A stretch of DNA of 64,000 nt from Chlorocebus sabaeus (GCF_047675955.1 NW_027327637.1:434001-498000); one strand, 5' to 3'; counted from the first letter of the stretch, positions 37,321 to 50,395 are shown. A program made the numbers and translations. The notes: generated by a model from the letters alone, not told the origin.

Positions 37321-39300
37321 ATCTTTCGTTCAAAACTGGAAAGAAGCTTTCTGAGAAACTGCTCTGTGTTCTGTTAATTCATCTCACAGAGTTACATCTT
37401 TCCCTTCAAGAAGCCTTTCGCTAAGCCTGTTCTTGTGGAAATGGCAAAGGGATATTTCGAAGCCCAGAGAGGGCTATGGTGAAAAAGGAAATATCTTCCG
37501 TTCAAAACTGGAAAGAAGCTTTCTGAGAAACTGCTCTGTGTTCTGTTAATTCATCTCACAGAGTTACATCTTTAACTTCACGAAGCCTTTCGCTAAGGCT
37601 GTTCTTGTGGAATTGGCAAAGGGATATTTGGAAGCCCATAGAGGGCTATGGTGAAAAAGGAAATATCTTCCGTTCAAAACTGGAAAGAAGCTTTCTGAGA
37701 AACTGCTCTGTGTTCTGTTAATTCATCTCACAGAGTTACATCTTTCCCTTCAAGAAGCCTTTCGCTATGGCTGTTCTTGTGGAATTGGCAAAGGGATATT
37801 TGGAAGCCCATAGAGGGCTATGGTGAAAAAGGAAATATCTTCCGTTCAAAACTGGAAAGAAGCTTTCTGAGAAACTGCTCTGTGTTCTGTTAATTCATCT
37901 CACAGAGTTACATCTTTAACTTCAAGAAGCCTTTCGCTAAGGCTGTTCTTGTGGAATTGGCAAAGGGATATTTGGAAGCCCATAGAGGGCTATGGAGAAA
38001 AAGGAAATATCTTCCGTTCAAAACTGAAAAGAAGCTTTCTGAGAAACTGTTCTATGTTCTGTTAATTCATCTCACAGAGTTACATCTTTCCCTTCAAGAA
38101 GCCTTTCGCTTAGGCTGTTCTTGTGGAATTGGCAAAGGGATATTTGGAAGCCCATAGAGGGCTATGGTGAAAAAGGAAATATCTTTCGTTCAAAACTGGA
38201 AAGAAGCTTTCTGAGAAACTGCTCTGTGTTCTGTTAATTCATCGCACAGAGTTACATCTTTCCCTTCAAGAAGCCTTTCGCTAAGGCTGTTCTTGTGGAA
38301 TTGGCAAAGGGATATTAGGAAGACCATAGAGGGCTATGGTGAAAAAGGAAATATCTTCCGTTCAAAACTGGAAAGAAGCTTTCTGAGAAACTGCTCTGTG
38401 TTCTGTTAATTCATCTCACAGAGTTACATCTATCCTTTCAAGAAGCCTTTCGCTAACGCTGTTCTTGTGGAATTGGCAAAGGGATATTTGGAAGCCCATA
38501 GAGGGCTATGGTGAAAAAGGAAATATCTTCCGTTCAAAACTGGAAAGAAGCTTTCTGAGAAACTGCTCTGTGTTCTGTTAATTCATCTCACAGAGTTACA
38601 TCTTTCCCTTCAAGAAGCCTTTCGCTAAGGCTGTTCTTGTGGAATTGGCAAAGGGATATTTGGAAGCCCATAGAGGGCTATGGTGAAAAAGGAAATATCT
38701 TCCGTTCAAAACTGGAAAGAAGCTTTCTGAGAAACTGCTCTGTGTTCTGTTAATTCATCTCACAGAGTTACATCTTTCCCTTCAAGAAGCCTTTCGCTAA
38801 GGCTGTTCTTGTGGAATTGGCAAAGGGATATTTGGAAGCCCATAGAGGGCTATGGTGAAAAAGGAAATATCTTCCGTTCAAAACTGGAGAGAAGCTTTCT
38901 GAGAAACTGTTCTATGTTCTGTTAATTCATCTCACAGAGTTACATCTTTCCCTTCAAGAAGCCTTTCGCTAAGGCTGTTCTTGTGGAATTGGCAAAGGGA
39001 TATTTGGAAGCCCATAGAGGGCTATGGTGAAAAAGGAAATATCTTCCGTTCAAAACTGGAAAGAAGCTTTCTGAGAAACTGCTCTGTGTTCTGTTAATTC
39101 ATCTCACAGAGTTACATCTTTAACTTCAAGAAGCCTTTCGCTAAGGCTGTTCTTGTGGAATTGGCAAAGGGATATTTGGAAGCCCATAGAGGGCTATGGT
39201 GAAAAAGGAAATATCTTCCGTTCAAAACTGGAAAGAAGCTTTCTGAGAAACTGCTCTGTGTTCTGTTAATTCATCTCACAGAGTTACATCTTTCCCTTCA
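37320..39300 (+). repeat. Short third copy of the 17.2-19.3 kb (and 7.2-9.3 kb) block
   Basis: A TTTCG start with taagcctg and agcccagagag (37461), cttcacgaag (37575), GGAGA (37993), ttctatg/cgctta (38050-38112), TTTCG (38184), catctatcc/taacgctg (38428-38460) and aactggagag/ttctatg (38883) follow 17.2-19.0 kb. The offset falls from 20121 to 19949 between 37.58 and 37.92 kb, so this copy has one monomer fewer. It lacks cttctgg and cccatacagg. Confidence 0.78.
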
Positions 39301-40380
39301 AGAAGCCTTTCGCTAAGGCTGTTCTTGTGGAATTGGCAAAGGGATATTTGGAAGCCCATAGAGGGCTATGGTGAAAAAGGAAATATCTTCCGTTCAAAAC
39401 TGGAAAGAAGCTTTCTGAGAAACTGCTCTGTGTTCTGTTAATTCATCTCACAGAGTTACATCTTTCCCTTCAAGAAGCCTTTCGCTACGGCTGTTCTTGT
39501 GGAATTGGCAAAGGGATATTTGGAAGCCCATAGAGGGCTATGGTGAAAAAGGAAATATCTTCCGTTCAAAACTGGAAAGAAGCTTTCTGAGAAACTGCTC
39601 TGTGTTCTGTTAATTCATCTCACAGAGTTACATCTTTAACTTCAAGAAGCCTTTCGCTAAGGCTGTTCTTGTGGAATTGGCAAAGGGATATTAGGAAGCC
39701 CATAGAGGGCTATGGTGAAAAAGGAAATATCTTCCGTTCAAAACTGGAAAGAAGCTTTCTGAGAAACTGCTCTGTGTTCTGTTAATTCATCTCACAGAGT
39801 TACATCTTTCCCTTCAAGAAGCCTTTCGCTAAGGCTGTTCTTGTGGAATTGGCAAAGGGATATTTGGAACCCCTAGAGGGCTATGTTGAAAAAGGAAATA
39901 TCTTCCGTTCAAAACTGGAAAGAAGCTTTCTGAGAAACTGCTCTGTGTTCTGTTAATTCATCTCACAGAGTTACATCTTTCACTTCAAGAAGCCTTTCGC
40001 TAAGGCTGTTCTTGTGGAATTGGCAAAGGGATATTTGGAAGCCCATAGAGGGCTATGGTGAAAAAGGAAATATCTTCCGTTCAAAACTGGAAAGAAGCTT
40101 TCTGAGAAACTGCTCTGTGTTCTGTTAATTCATCTCACAGAGTTACATCTTTAACTTCAAGAAGCCTTTCGCTAAGGCTGTTCTTGTGGAATTGGCAAAG
40201 GGATATTTGGAAGCCCATAGAGGGCTATGGAGAAAAAGGAAATATCTTCCGTTCAAAACTGGAAAGAAGCTTTCTGAGAAACTCTTCTATGTTCTGTTAA
40301 TTCATCTCACAGAGTTACATCTTTCCCTTCAAGAAGCCTTTCGCTAAGGCTGTTCTTGTGGAATTGGCAAAGGATATTTG
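39300..40380 (+). repeat. Alpha monomers without a clear long partner
   Basis: Six or so monomers with private changes: cgctacgg (39485), ttaggaag (39691), a one-base loss giving ggaacccctag (39867), atgttg (39884), tttcacttc (39979), aactcttctatg (40282) and a one-base loss giving aaaggatattt (40370). The aactcttct change is shared with 52.66 and 57.65 kb, although those copies then read attttctg. I see nothing other than satellite sequence. Confidence 0.75.
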
Positions 40381-42285
40381 GAAGCCCATAGAGGGCTATG
40401 GTGAAAAAGGAAATATCTTTCGTTCAAAACTGGAAAGAAGCTTTCTGAGAAACTGCTCTGTGTTCTGTTAATTCATCTCACAGCGTTACATCTTTCCCTT
40501 CAAGAAGCCTTTCGCTAAGGCTGTTCTTGTGGAATTGGCAAAGGGATATTTCGAAGCCCATAGAGGGCTATGGTGAAAAAGGAAATATCTTCCGTTCAAA
40601 ACTGGAAAGAAGCTTTCTGAGAAACTGCTCTGTGTTCTCTTAATTCATCTCACAGAGTTACATCTTTACCTTCAAGAAGCCTTTCGCTAAGGCTGTTCTT
40701 GTGGAATTGGCAAAGGGATATTTGGAAGCCCATAGAGGGCTATGGTGAAAAAGGAAATATCTTCCGTTCAAAACTGGAAAGAAGCTTTCTGAGAAACTGC
40801 TCTGTGTTCTGTTAATTCATCTCACAGAGTTACATCTTTCCCTTCAAGAAGTCTTTCGCTAAGGCTGTTCTTGTGGAATTGGCAAAGGGATATTTGGAAG
40901 CCCATAGAGGGCTATGGTGAAAAAGGAAATATCTTCCGTTCAAAACTGGAAAGAAGCTTTCTGAGAAACTGCTCTGTGTTCTGTTAATTCATCTCACAGA
41001 GTTACATCTTTAACTTCAAGAAGCCTTTCGCTAAGGCTGTTCTTGTGGAACTGGCAAAGGGATATTTGGAAGCCCATAGAGGGCTATGTTGAAAAAGGAA
41101 ATATCTTCCGTTCAAAACTGGAAAGAATCTTTCTGAGAAACTGCTCTGTGTTCTGTTAATTCATCTCACAGAGTTACATCTTTCCCTTCAGGAAGCCTTT
41201 CGCTAAGGCTGTTCTTGTGGAATTGGCAAAGGGATATTTGGAAGCCCATAGAGGGCTATGGTGAAAAAGGAAATATCTTCCGTTCAAAACTGGAAAGAAG
41301 CTTTCTGAGAAACTGCTCTGTGTTCTGTTAATTCATCTCACAGAGTTACATCTTTCCCTTCAAGAAGCCTTTCGCTAAGGCTGTTCTTGTGGAATTGGCA
41401 AAGGGATATTTGGAAGCCCATAGAGGGCTATGTTGAAAAAGGAAATATCTTCCGTTCAAAACTGGAAAGAAGCTTTCTGAGAAACTGCTCTGTGTTCTGT
41501 TAATTCATCTCAACGAGTTACATCTTTCCCTTCAAGAAGACTTTCGCTTAGGCTGTTCTTGTGGAATTGGCAAAGGGATATTTGGAAGCCCATAGAGGGC
41601 TATGTTGAAAAAGGAAATATCTTCCGTTCAAAACTGGAAAGAAGCTTTCTGAGAAACTGCTCTGTGTTCTGTTAATTCATCTCACAGAGTTACATCTTTC
41701 CCTTCAAGAGGCCTTTCGCTAAGGCTGTTCTTGTGGAATTGGCAAAGGGATATTTGGAAGCCCATAGAGGGCTATGGAGAAAAAGGAAATATCTTCCGTT
41801 CAAAACTGGAAAGAAGCTTTCTGAGAAACTGTTCTATGTTCTGTTAATTCATCTCACAGAGTTACATCTTTCCCTTCAAGTAGCCTTTCGCTTAGGCTGT
41901 TCTTGGGGAATTGGCAAAGGGATATTTGGAAGCCCATAGAGGGCTATGGTGAAAAAGGAAATAACTTTCGTTCAAAACTGGAAAGAAGCTTTCTGAGAAA
42001 CTGCTCTGTGTTCTGTTAATTCATCTCACAGAGTTACATCTTTCCCTTCAAGAAGCCTTTCGCTAAGGCTGTTCTTGTGGAATTGGCAAAGGGATATTTG
42101 GAAGCCCATAGAGGGCTATGGTGAAAAAGGAAATATCTTCCGTTCAAAACTGGAAAGAAGCTTTCTGAGAAACTGCTCTGTGTTCTGTTAATTCATCTCA
42201 CAGAGTTACATCTTTCCCTTCAAGAAGCCTTTCGCTAAGGCTGTTCTTGTGGAATTGGCAAAGGGATATTTGGAAGCCCATAGAG
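40380..42285 (+). repeat. Duplicated block, copy 1 (6020-bp offset to 46.40-48.30 kb)
   Basis: The markers TTTCG (40419), atttcgaag (40548), tctcttaattc (40636), tttacc (40665), gaagtctttcgc (40849), gaactgg (41047), ttcaggaag (41188), caacgagttac (41511), gaagactttcgctta (41534), agaggcc (41707), GGAGA (41776), cttgggga (41901) and ataactttcg (41961) recur exactly 35 monomers later. Differences include cagcgtt (40482), gaatctttc (41126, HindIII loss) and caagtagcc (41876) here, and atggtg for atgttg plus gaggaactg (47500) in the partner. Confidence 0.86.
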
Positions 42286-42650
42286 GGCTATGTTGAAAAA
42301 GGAAATATCTTCCGTTCAAAACTGGAAAGAAGCTTTCTGAGAAACTGCTCTGTGTTCTGTTAATTCATCTCAACGAGTTACATCTTTCCCTTCAAGAAGA
42401 CTTTCGCTTAGGCTGTTCTTGTGGAATTGGCAAAGGGATATTTGGAAGCCCATAGAGGGCTATGTTGAAAAAGGAAATATCTTCCGTTCAAAACTGGAAA
42501 GAAGCTTTCTGAGAACCTGCTCTGTGTTCTGTTAATTCATCTCACAGAGTTACATCTTTCCCTTCAAGAAGCCTTTCGCTAAGGCTGTTCTTGTGGAATT
42601 GGCAAAGGGATATTTGGAAGCCCATAGAGGGCTATTGAGAAAAAGGAAAT
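41260..42650 (+). repeat. 5-monomer (860-bp) tandem duplication around caacgag monomers
   Basis: The monomer set atgttg, caacgagttac, gaagactttcgctta, atgttg occurs at 41423-41605 and again 860 bases later at 42283-42465. The second set is followed by a private gagaacctg (42511) and ctattgaga (42632). The same 860-bp duplication of this set exists at 53.9-54.8 kb and, through the larger duplication, at 58.9-59.7 kb. Confidence 0.8.
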
Positions 42651-43290
42651 ATCTTCCGTTCAAAACTGGAAAGAAGCTTTCTGAGAAACTGCTCTGTGTT
42701 CTGTTAATTCATCTCACAGAGTTACATCTTTCCCTTCAAGAAGCCTTTCGCTAAGCCTGTTCTTGTGGAATTGGCAAAGGGATATTTGGAAGCCCATAGA
42801 GGGCTATGGTGAAAAAGGAAATATCTTCCGTTCAAAACTAGAAAGAAGCTTTCTGAGAAACTGCTCTGTGTTCTGTTAATTCATCTCACAGAGTTACATC
42901 TTTCCTTTCAAGAAGCCTTTCGCTAACGCTGTTCTTGTGGAATTGGCAAAGGGATATTTGGAAGCCCATAGAGGGCTATGGTGAAAAAGGAAATATCTTC
43001 CGTTCAAAACTGGAAAGAAGCTTTCTGAGAAACTGCTCTGTGTTCTGTTAATTCATCTCACAGAGATACATCTTTCCCTTCAAGAAGCCTTTCGCTAAGG
43101 CTGTTCTTGTGGAATTGGCAAAGTTATATTTGGAAGCCCATAGAGGGCTATGGTGAAAAAGGAAATATCTTCCGTTCAAAACTGGAAAGAAGCTTTCTGA
43201 GAAACTGCTCTGTGTTCTGTTAATTCATCTCACAGAGTTACATCTTTCCCTTCAAGAAGCCTTTCGCTAAGGCTGTTCTTGTGGAATTGG
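42470..43290 (+). repeat. 12-monomer duplication, copy 1 (2064-bp offset)
   Basis: The markers gagaacctg (42511), GAGAAAAAGG after ctattg (42635), taagcctg with gaattgg (42752), aactagaaag (42836), catctttcctttc/taacgctg (42898-42933), agagatac (43071) and aaagttatattt (43120) recur exactly 2064 bases (12 monomers) later. Several of these (gagaacctg, aactagaaag, aaagttatattt) occur nowhere else in the window as far as I can see. Confidence 0.85.
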
Positions 43291-43299
43291 CAAAGGGAT

Positions 43300-44530
43300 A
43301 TTTGGAAGCCCATAGAGGGCTATGGTGAAAAAGGAAATATCTTCCGTTCAAAACTGGAGAGAAGCTTTCTGAGAAACTGTTCTATGTTCTGTTAATTCAT
43401 CTCACAGAGTTACATCTTTCCCTTCAAGAAGCCTTTCGCTAAGGTTGTTCTTGTGGAATTGGCAAAGGGATATTTGGAAGCCCATAGAGGGCTATGGTGA
43501 AAAAGGAAATATCTTCCGTTCAAAACTGGAAAGAAGCTTTCTGAGAAACTGCTCTGTGTTCTGTTAATTCATCTCACAGAGTTACATCTTTCCCTTCAAG
43601 AAGCCTTTCGCTAAGGCTGTTCTTGTGGAATTGGCAAAGGGATATTTGGAAGCCCATAGAGGGCTATGGTGAAAAAGGAAATATCTTCCGTTCAAAACTG
43701 GAAAGAAGCTTTCTGAGAAACTGCTCTGTGTTCTGTTAATTCATCTCACAGAGTTACATCTTTCCCTTCAAGAAGCCTTTCGCTAAGGCTGTTTTTGTGG
43801 AATTGGCAAAGGGATATTTGGAAGCCCATAGAGGGCTATGGTGAAAAAGGAAATATCTTCCGTTCAAAACTGGAAAGAAGCTTTCTGAGAAACTGCTCTG
43901 TGTTCTGTTAATTCATCTCACAGAGTTACATCTTTCCCTTCAAGAAGCCTTTCGCTAAGGCTGTTCTTGTGGAATTGGCAAAGGGATATTTGGAAGCCCA
44001 TAGAGGGCTATGGTGAAAAAGGAAATATCTTCCGTTCAAAACTGGAAAGAAGCTTTCTGAGAAACTGCTCTGTGTTCTGTTAATTCATCTCACAGAGTTA
44101 CATCTTTCCCTTCAAGAAGCCTTTCGCTAAGGCTGTTCTTGTGGAATTGGCAAAGGGATATTTGGAAGCCCATAGAGGGCTATGGTGAAAAAGGAAATAT
44201 CTTCCGTTCAAAACTGGAGAGAAGCTTTCTGAGAAACTGTTCTATGTTCTGTTAATTCATCTCACAGAGTTACATCTTTCCCTTCAAGAAGCCTTTCGCT
44301 AAGGTTGTTCTTGTGGAATTGGCAAAGGGATATTTGGAAGCCCATAGAGGGCTATGGTGAAAAAGGAAATATCTTCCGTTCAAAACTGGAAAGAAGCTTT
44401 CTGAGAAACTGCTCTGTGTTCTGTTAATTCATCTCACAGAGTTACATCTTTCCCTTCAAGAAGCCTTTCGCTAAGGCTGTTCTTGTGGAATTGGCAAAGG
44501 GATATTTGGAAGCCCATAGAGGGCTATGGT
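43300..44530 (+). repeat. 5-monomer (860-bp) tandem repeat of aactggagag/aaggttg monomers
   Basis: An aactggagag/ttctatg/aaggttg monomer at 43353-43445 returns 860 bases later at 44213-44305, with plain monomers between. A private ctgtttttgtgg lies at 43789, and a second instance is at 45681. No other sequence class is present. Confidence 0.78.
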
Positions 44531-44533
44531 GAA

Positions 44534-45354
44534 AAAGGAAATATCTTCCGTTCAAAACTGGAAAGAAGCTTTCTGAGAACCTGCTCTGTGTTCTGTTAAT
44601 TCATCTCACAGAGTTACATCTTTCCCTTCAAGAAGCCTTTCGCTAAGGCTGTTCTTGTGGAATTGGCAAAGGGATATTTTGAAGCCCATAGAGGGCTATG
44701 GAGAAAAAGGAAATATCTTCCGTTCAAAACTGGAAAGAAGCTTTCTGAGAAACTGCTCTGTGTTCTGTTAATTCATCTCACAGAGTTACATCTTTCCCTT
44801 CAAGAAGCCTTTCGCTAAGCCTGTTCTTGTGGAATTGGCAAAGGGATATTTGGAAGCCCATAGAGGGCTATGGTGAAAAAGGAAATATCTTCCGTTCAAA
44901 ACTAGAAAGAAGCTTTCTGAGAAACTGCTCTGTGTTCTGTTAATTCATCTCACAGAGTTACATCTTTCCTTTCAAGAAGCCTTTCGCTAACGCTGTTCTT
45001 GTGGAATTGGCAAAGGGATATTTGGAAGCCCATAGAGGGCTATGGTGAAAAAGGAAATATCTTCCGTTCAAAACTGGAAAGAAGCTTTCTGAGAAACTGC
45101 TCTGTGTTCTGTTAATTCATCTCACAGAGATACATCTTTCCCTTCAAGAAGCCTTTCGCTAAGGCTGTTCTTGTGGAATTGGCAAAGTTATATTTGGAAG
45201 CCCATAGAGGGCTATGGTGAAAAAGGAAATATCTTCCGTTCAAAACTGGAAAGAAGCTTTCTGAGAAACTGCTCTGTGTTCTGTTAATTCATCTCACAGA
45301 GTTACATCTTTCCCTTCAAGAAGCCTTTCGCTAAGGCTGTTCTTGTGGAATTGG
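44534..45354 (+). repeat. 12-monomer duplication, copy 2
   Basis: This repeats gagaacctg (44575), GGAGA (44700), taagcctg (44816), aactagaaag (44900), catctttcctttc/taacgctg (44962-44997), agagatac (45125) and aaagttatattt (45184). A private atattttgaag is at 44675. The next monomer carries aaagttatattt again (45356) but not agagatac, which looks like local copying between neighbours. Confidence 0.84.
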
Positions 45355-45359
45355 CAAAG

Positions 45360-46400
45360 TTATATTTGGAAGCCCATAGAGGGCTATGGTGAAAAAGGAA
45401 ATATCTTCCGTTCAAAACTGGAAAGAAGCTTTCTGAGAAACTGCTCTGTGTTCTGTTAATTCATCTCACAGAGTTACATCTTTCCCTTCAAGAAGCCTTT
45501 CGCTAAGGCTGTTCTTGTGGAATTGGCAAAGGGATATTTGGAAGCCCATAGAGGGCTACGGTGAAAAAGGAAATATCTTCCGTTCAAAACTGGAAAGAAG
45601 CTTTCTGAGAAACTGCTCTGTGTTCTGTTAATTCATCTCACAGAGTTACATCTTTCCCTTCAAGAAGCCTTTCGCTAAGGCTGTTTTTGTGGAATTGGCA
45701 AAGGGATATTTGGAAGCCCATAGAGGGCTATGGTGAAAAAGGAAATATCTTCCGTTCAAAACTGGAAAGAAGCTTTCTGAGAAACTGCTCTGTGTTCTGT
45801 TAATTCATCTCACAGAGTTACATCTTTCCCTTCAAGAAGCCTTTCGCTAAGGCTGTTCTTGTGGAATTGGCAAAGGGATATTTGGAAGCCCATAGAGGGC
45901 TATGGTGAAAAAGGAAATATCTTCCGTTCAAAACTGGAAAGAAGCTTTCTGAGAAACTGCTCTGTGTTCTGTTAATTCATCTCACAGAGTTACATCTTTC
46001 CCTTCAAGAAGCCTTTCGCTAAGGCTGTTCTTGTGGAATTGGCAAAGGGATATTTGGAAGCCCATAGAGGGCTATGGTGAAAAAGGAAATATCTTCCGTT
46101 CAAAACTGGAAAGAAGCTTTCTGAGAAACTGCTCTGTGTTCTGTTAATTCATCTCACAGAGTTACATCTTTCCCTTCAAGAAGCCTTTCGCTAAGGCTGT
46201 TCTTGTGGAATTGGCAAAGGGATATTTGGAAGCCCATAGAGGGCTATGGTGAAGAAGGAAATATCTTCCGTTCAAAACTGGAGAGAAGCTTTCTGAGAAA
46301 CTGTTCTATGTTCTGTTAATTCATCTCACAGAGTTACATCTTTCCCTTCAAGAAGCCTTTCGCTAAGGCTGTTCTTGTGGAATTGGCAAAGGGATATTTG
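45360..46400 (+). repeat. Mostly plain consensus monomers
   Basis: Near-consensus monomers with few markers: ctacggtg (45556), ctgtttttgtgg (45681), gaagaagg (46252) and an aactggagag/ttctatg monomer (46277-46311). Nothing but satellite sequence is visible. Confidence 0.8.
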
Positions 46401-48305
46401 GAAGCCCATAGAGGGCTATGGTGAAAAAGGAAATATCTTTCGTTCAAAACTGGAAAGAAGCTTTCTGAGAAACTGCTCTGTGTTCTGTTAATTCATCTCA
46501 CAGAGTTACATCTTTCCCTTCAAGAAGCCTTTCGCTAAGGCTGTTCTTGTGGAATTGGCAAAGGGATATTTCGAAGCCCATAGAGGGCTATGGTGAAAAA
46601 GGAAATATCTTCCGTTCAAAACTGGAAAGAAGCTTTCTGAGAAACTGCTCTGTGTTCTCTTAATTCATCTCACAGAGTTACATCTTTACCTTCAAGAAGC
46701 CTTTCGCTAAGGCTGTTCTTGTGGAATTGGCAAAGGGATATTTGGAAGCCCATAGAGGGCTATGGTGAAAAAGGAAATATCTTCCGTTCAAAACTGGAAA
46801 GAAGCTTTCTGAGAAACTGCTCTGTGTTCTGTTAATTCATCTCACAGAGTTACATCTTTCCCTTCAAGAAGTCTTTCGCTAAGGCTGTTCTTGTGGAATT
46901 GGCAAAGGGATATTTGGAAGCCCATAGAGGGCTATGGTGAAAAAGGAAATATCTTCCGTTCAAAACTGGAAAGAAGCTTTCTGAGAAACTGCTCTGTGTT
47001 CTGTTAATTCATCTCACAGAGTTACATCTTTAACTTCAAGAAGCCTTTCGCTAAGGCTGTTCTTGTGGAACTGGCAAAGGGATATTTGGAAGCCCATAGA
47101 GGGCTATGGTGAAAAAGGAAATATCTTCCGTTCAAAACTGGAAAGAAGCTTTCTGAGAAACTGCTCTGTGTTCTGTTAATTCATCTCACAGAGTTACATC
47201 TTTCCCTTCAGGAAGCCTTTCGCTAAGGCTGTTCTTGTGGAATTGGCAAAGGGATATTTGGAAGCCCATAGAGGGCTATGGTGAAAAAGGAAATATCTTC
47301 CGTTCAAAACTGGAAAGAAGCTTTCTGAGAAACTGCTCTGTGTTCTGTTAATTCATCTCACAGAGTTACATCTTTCCCTTCAAGAAGCCTTTCGCTAAGG
47401 CTGTTCTTGTGGAATTGGCAAAGGGATATTTGGAAGCCCATAGAGGGCTATGTTGAAAAAGGAAATATCTTCCGTTCAAAACTGGAAAGAAGCTTTCTGA
47501 GGAACTGCTCTGTGTTCTGTTAATTCATCTCAACGAGTTACATCTTTCCCTTCAAGAAGACTTTCGCTTAGGCTGTTCTTGTGGAATTGGCAAAGGGATA
47601 TTTGGAAGCCCATAGAGGGCTATGTTGAAAAAGGAAATATCTTCCGTTCAAAACTGGAAAGAAGCTTTCTGAGAAACTGCTCTGTGTTCTGTTAATTCAT
47701 CTCACAGAGTTACATCTTTCCCTTCAAGAGGCCTTTCGCTAAGGCTGTTCTTGTGGAATTGGCAAAGGGATATTTGGAAGCCCATAGAGGGCTATGGAGA
47801 AAAAGGAAATATCTTCCGTTCAAAACTGGAAAGAAGCTTTCTGAGAAACTGTTCTATGTTCTGTTAATTCATCTCACAGAGTTACATCTTTCCCTTCAAG
47901 AAGCCTTTCGCTTAGGCTGTTCTTGGGGAATTGGCAAAGGGATATTTGGAAGCCCATAGAGGGCTATGGTGAAAAAGGAAATAACTTTCGTTCAAAACTG
48001 GAAAGAAGCTTTCTGAGAAACTGCTCTGTGTTCTGTTAATTCATCTCACAGAGTTACATCTTTCCCTTCAAGAAGCCTTTCGCTAAGGCTGTTCTTGTGG
48101 AATTGGCAAAGGGATATTTGGAAGCCCATAGAGGGCTATGGTGAAAAAGGAAATATCTTCCGTTCAAAACTGGAAAGAAGCTTTCTGAGAAACTGCTCTG
48201 TGTTCTGTTAATTCATCTCACAGAGTTACATCTTTCCCTTCAAGAAGCCTTTCGCTAAGGCTGTTCTTGTGGAATTGGCAAAGGGATATTTGGAAGCCCA
48301 TAGAG
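46400..48305 (+). repeat. Duplicated block, copy 2 (partner at 40.38-42.28 kb)
   Basis: The ordered markers of the partner recur at a constant offset of 6020, with no net indel: TTTCG (46439), atttcgaag (46568), tctcttaattc (46656), tttacc (46685), gaagtctttcgc (46869), gaactgg (47067), ttcaggaag (47208), caacgagttac (47531), agaggcc (47727), GGAGA (47796), cttgggga (47921) and ataactttcg (47981). After 48.3 kb this copy runs into an aactggagag monomer, while copy 1 enters a second caacgag set. Confidence 0.86.
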
Positions 48306-49850
48306 GGCTATGGTGAAAAAGGAAATATCTTCCGTTCAAAACTGGAGAGAAGCTTTCTGAGAAACTGTTCTATGTTCTGTTAATTCATCTCACAGAGTTA
48401 CATCTTTCCCTTCAAGAAGCCTTTCGCTAAGGTTGTTCTTGTGGAATTGGCAAAGGGATATTTGGAAGCCCATAGAGGTCTATGGTGAAAAAGGAAATAT
48501 CTTCCGTTCAAAACTGGAAAGAAGCTTTCTGAGAAACTGCTCTGTGTTCTGTTAATTCATCTCACAGAGTTACATCTTTCCCTTCAAGAAGCCTTTCGCT
48601 AAGGCTGTTCTTGTGGAATTGGCAAAGGGATATTTGGAAGCCCATAGAGGGCTATGGTGAAAAAGGAAATATCTTCCGTTCAAAACTGGAAAGAAGCTTT
48701 CTGAGAAACTGCTCTGTGTTCTGTTAATTCATCTCACAGAGTTACATCTTTCCCTTCAAGAAGCCTTTCGCTAAGGCTGTTCTTGTGGAATTGGCAAAGG
48801 GATATTTGGAAGCCCATAGAGGGCTATGGTGAAAAAGGAAATATCTTCCGTTCAAAACTGGAAAGAAGCTTTCTGAGAAACTGCTCTGTGTTCTGTTAAT
48901 TCATCTCACAGAGTTACATCTTTCCCTTCAAGAAGCCTTTCGCTAAGGCTGTTCTTGTGGAATTGGCAAAGGGATATTTGGAAGCCCATAGAGGGCTATG
49001 GTGAAAAAGGAAATATCTTCCGTTCAAAACTGGAAAGAAGCTTTCTGAGAAACTGCTCTGTGTTCTGTTAATTCATCTCACAGAGTTACATCTTTCCCTT
49101 CAAGAAGCCTTTCGCTAAGGCTGTTCTTGTGGAATTGGCAAAGGGATATTTGGAAGCCCATAGAGGGCTATGGTGAAAAAGGAAATATCTTCCGTTCAAA
49201 ACTGGAGAGAAGCTTTCTGAGAAACTGTTCTATGTTCTGTTAATTCATCTCACAGAGTTACATCTTTCCCTTCAAGAAGCCTTTCGCTAAGGTTGTTCTT
49301 GTGGAATTGGCAAAGGGATATTTGGAAGCCCATAGAGGGCTATGGTGAAAAAGGAAATATCTTCCGTTCAAAACTGGAAAGAAGCTTTCTGAGAAACTGC
49401 TCTGTGTTCTGTTAATTCATCTCACAGAGTTACATCTTTCCCTTCAAGAAGCCTTTCGCTAAGGCTGTTCTTGTGGAATTGGCAAAGGGATATTTGGAAG
49501 CCCATAGAGGGCTACGGTGAAAAAGGAAATATCTTCCGTTCAAAACTGGAAAGAAGCTTTCTGAGAAACTGCTCTGTGTTCTGTTAATTCATCTCACAGA
49601 GTTACATCTTTCCCTTCAAGAAGCCTTTCGCTAAGGCTGTTCTTGTGGAATTGGCAAAGGGATATTTGGAAGCCCCTAGAGGGCTATGGTGAAAAAGGAA
49701 ATATCTTCCGTTCAAAACTGGAAAGAAGCTTTCTGAGAAACTGCTCTGTGTTCTGTTAATTCATCTCACAGAGTTACATCTTTCCCTTCAAGAAGCCTTT
49801 CGCTAAGGCTGTTCTTGTGGAATTGGCAAAGGGATATTTGGAAGCCCATA
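48140..49850 (+). repeat. 5-monomer (860-bp) tandem duplication
   Basis: The aactggagag/ttctatg/aaggttg monomer at 48341-48433 recurs 860 bases later at 49201-49293, with four marker-poor monomers after each. Private changes are agaggtctatgg (48475), ctacggtg (49513) and agcccctag (49674). The same arrangement and spacing occur at 43.3-44.3 kb. Confidence 0.78.
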
Positions 49851-50395
49851 GAGGGCTATGGTGAAAAAGGAAATATCTTCCGTTCAAAACTGGAAAGAAG
49901 CTTTCTGAGAAACTGCTCTGTGTTCTGTTAATTCATCTCACAGAGTTACATCTTTCCCTTCAAGAAGCCTTTCGCTAAGGCTGTTCTTGTGGAATTGGCA
50001 AAGGGATATTTGGAAGCCCATAGAGGGCTATGGTGAAAAAGGAAATATCTTCCGTTCAAAACTGGAAAGAAGCTTTCTGAGAAACTGCTCTGTGTTCTGT
50101 TAATTCATCTCACAGAGTTACACCTTTAACTTCAAGAAGCCTTTCGCTAAGGCTGTTCTTGTGGAATTGGCAAAGGGATATTTGGAAGCCCATAGAGGGC
50201 TATGGAGAAAAAGGAAATATCTTCCGTTCAAAACTGGAAAGAAGCTTTCTGAGAAACTGTTCTATGTTCTGTTAATTCATCTCACAGAGTTACATCTTTC
50301 TCTTCAAGAAGCCTTTCGCTTAGGCTGTTCTTGTGGAATTGGCAAAGGGATATTTGGAAGCCCATAGAGGGCTATGGTGAAAAAGGAAATATCTT

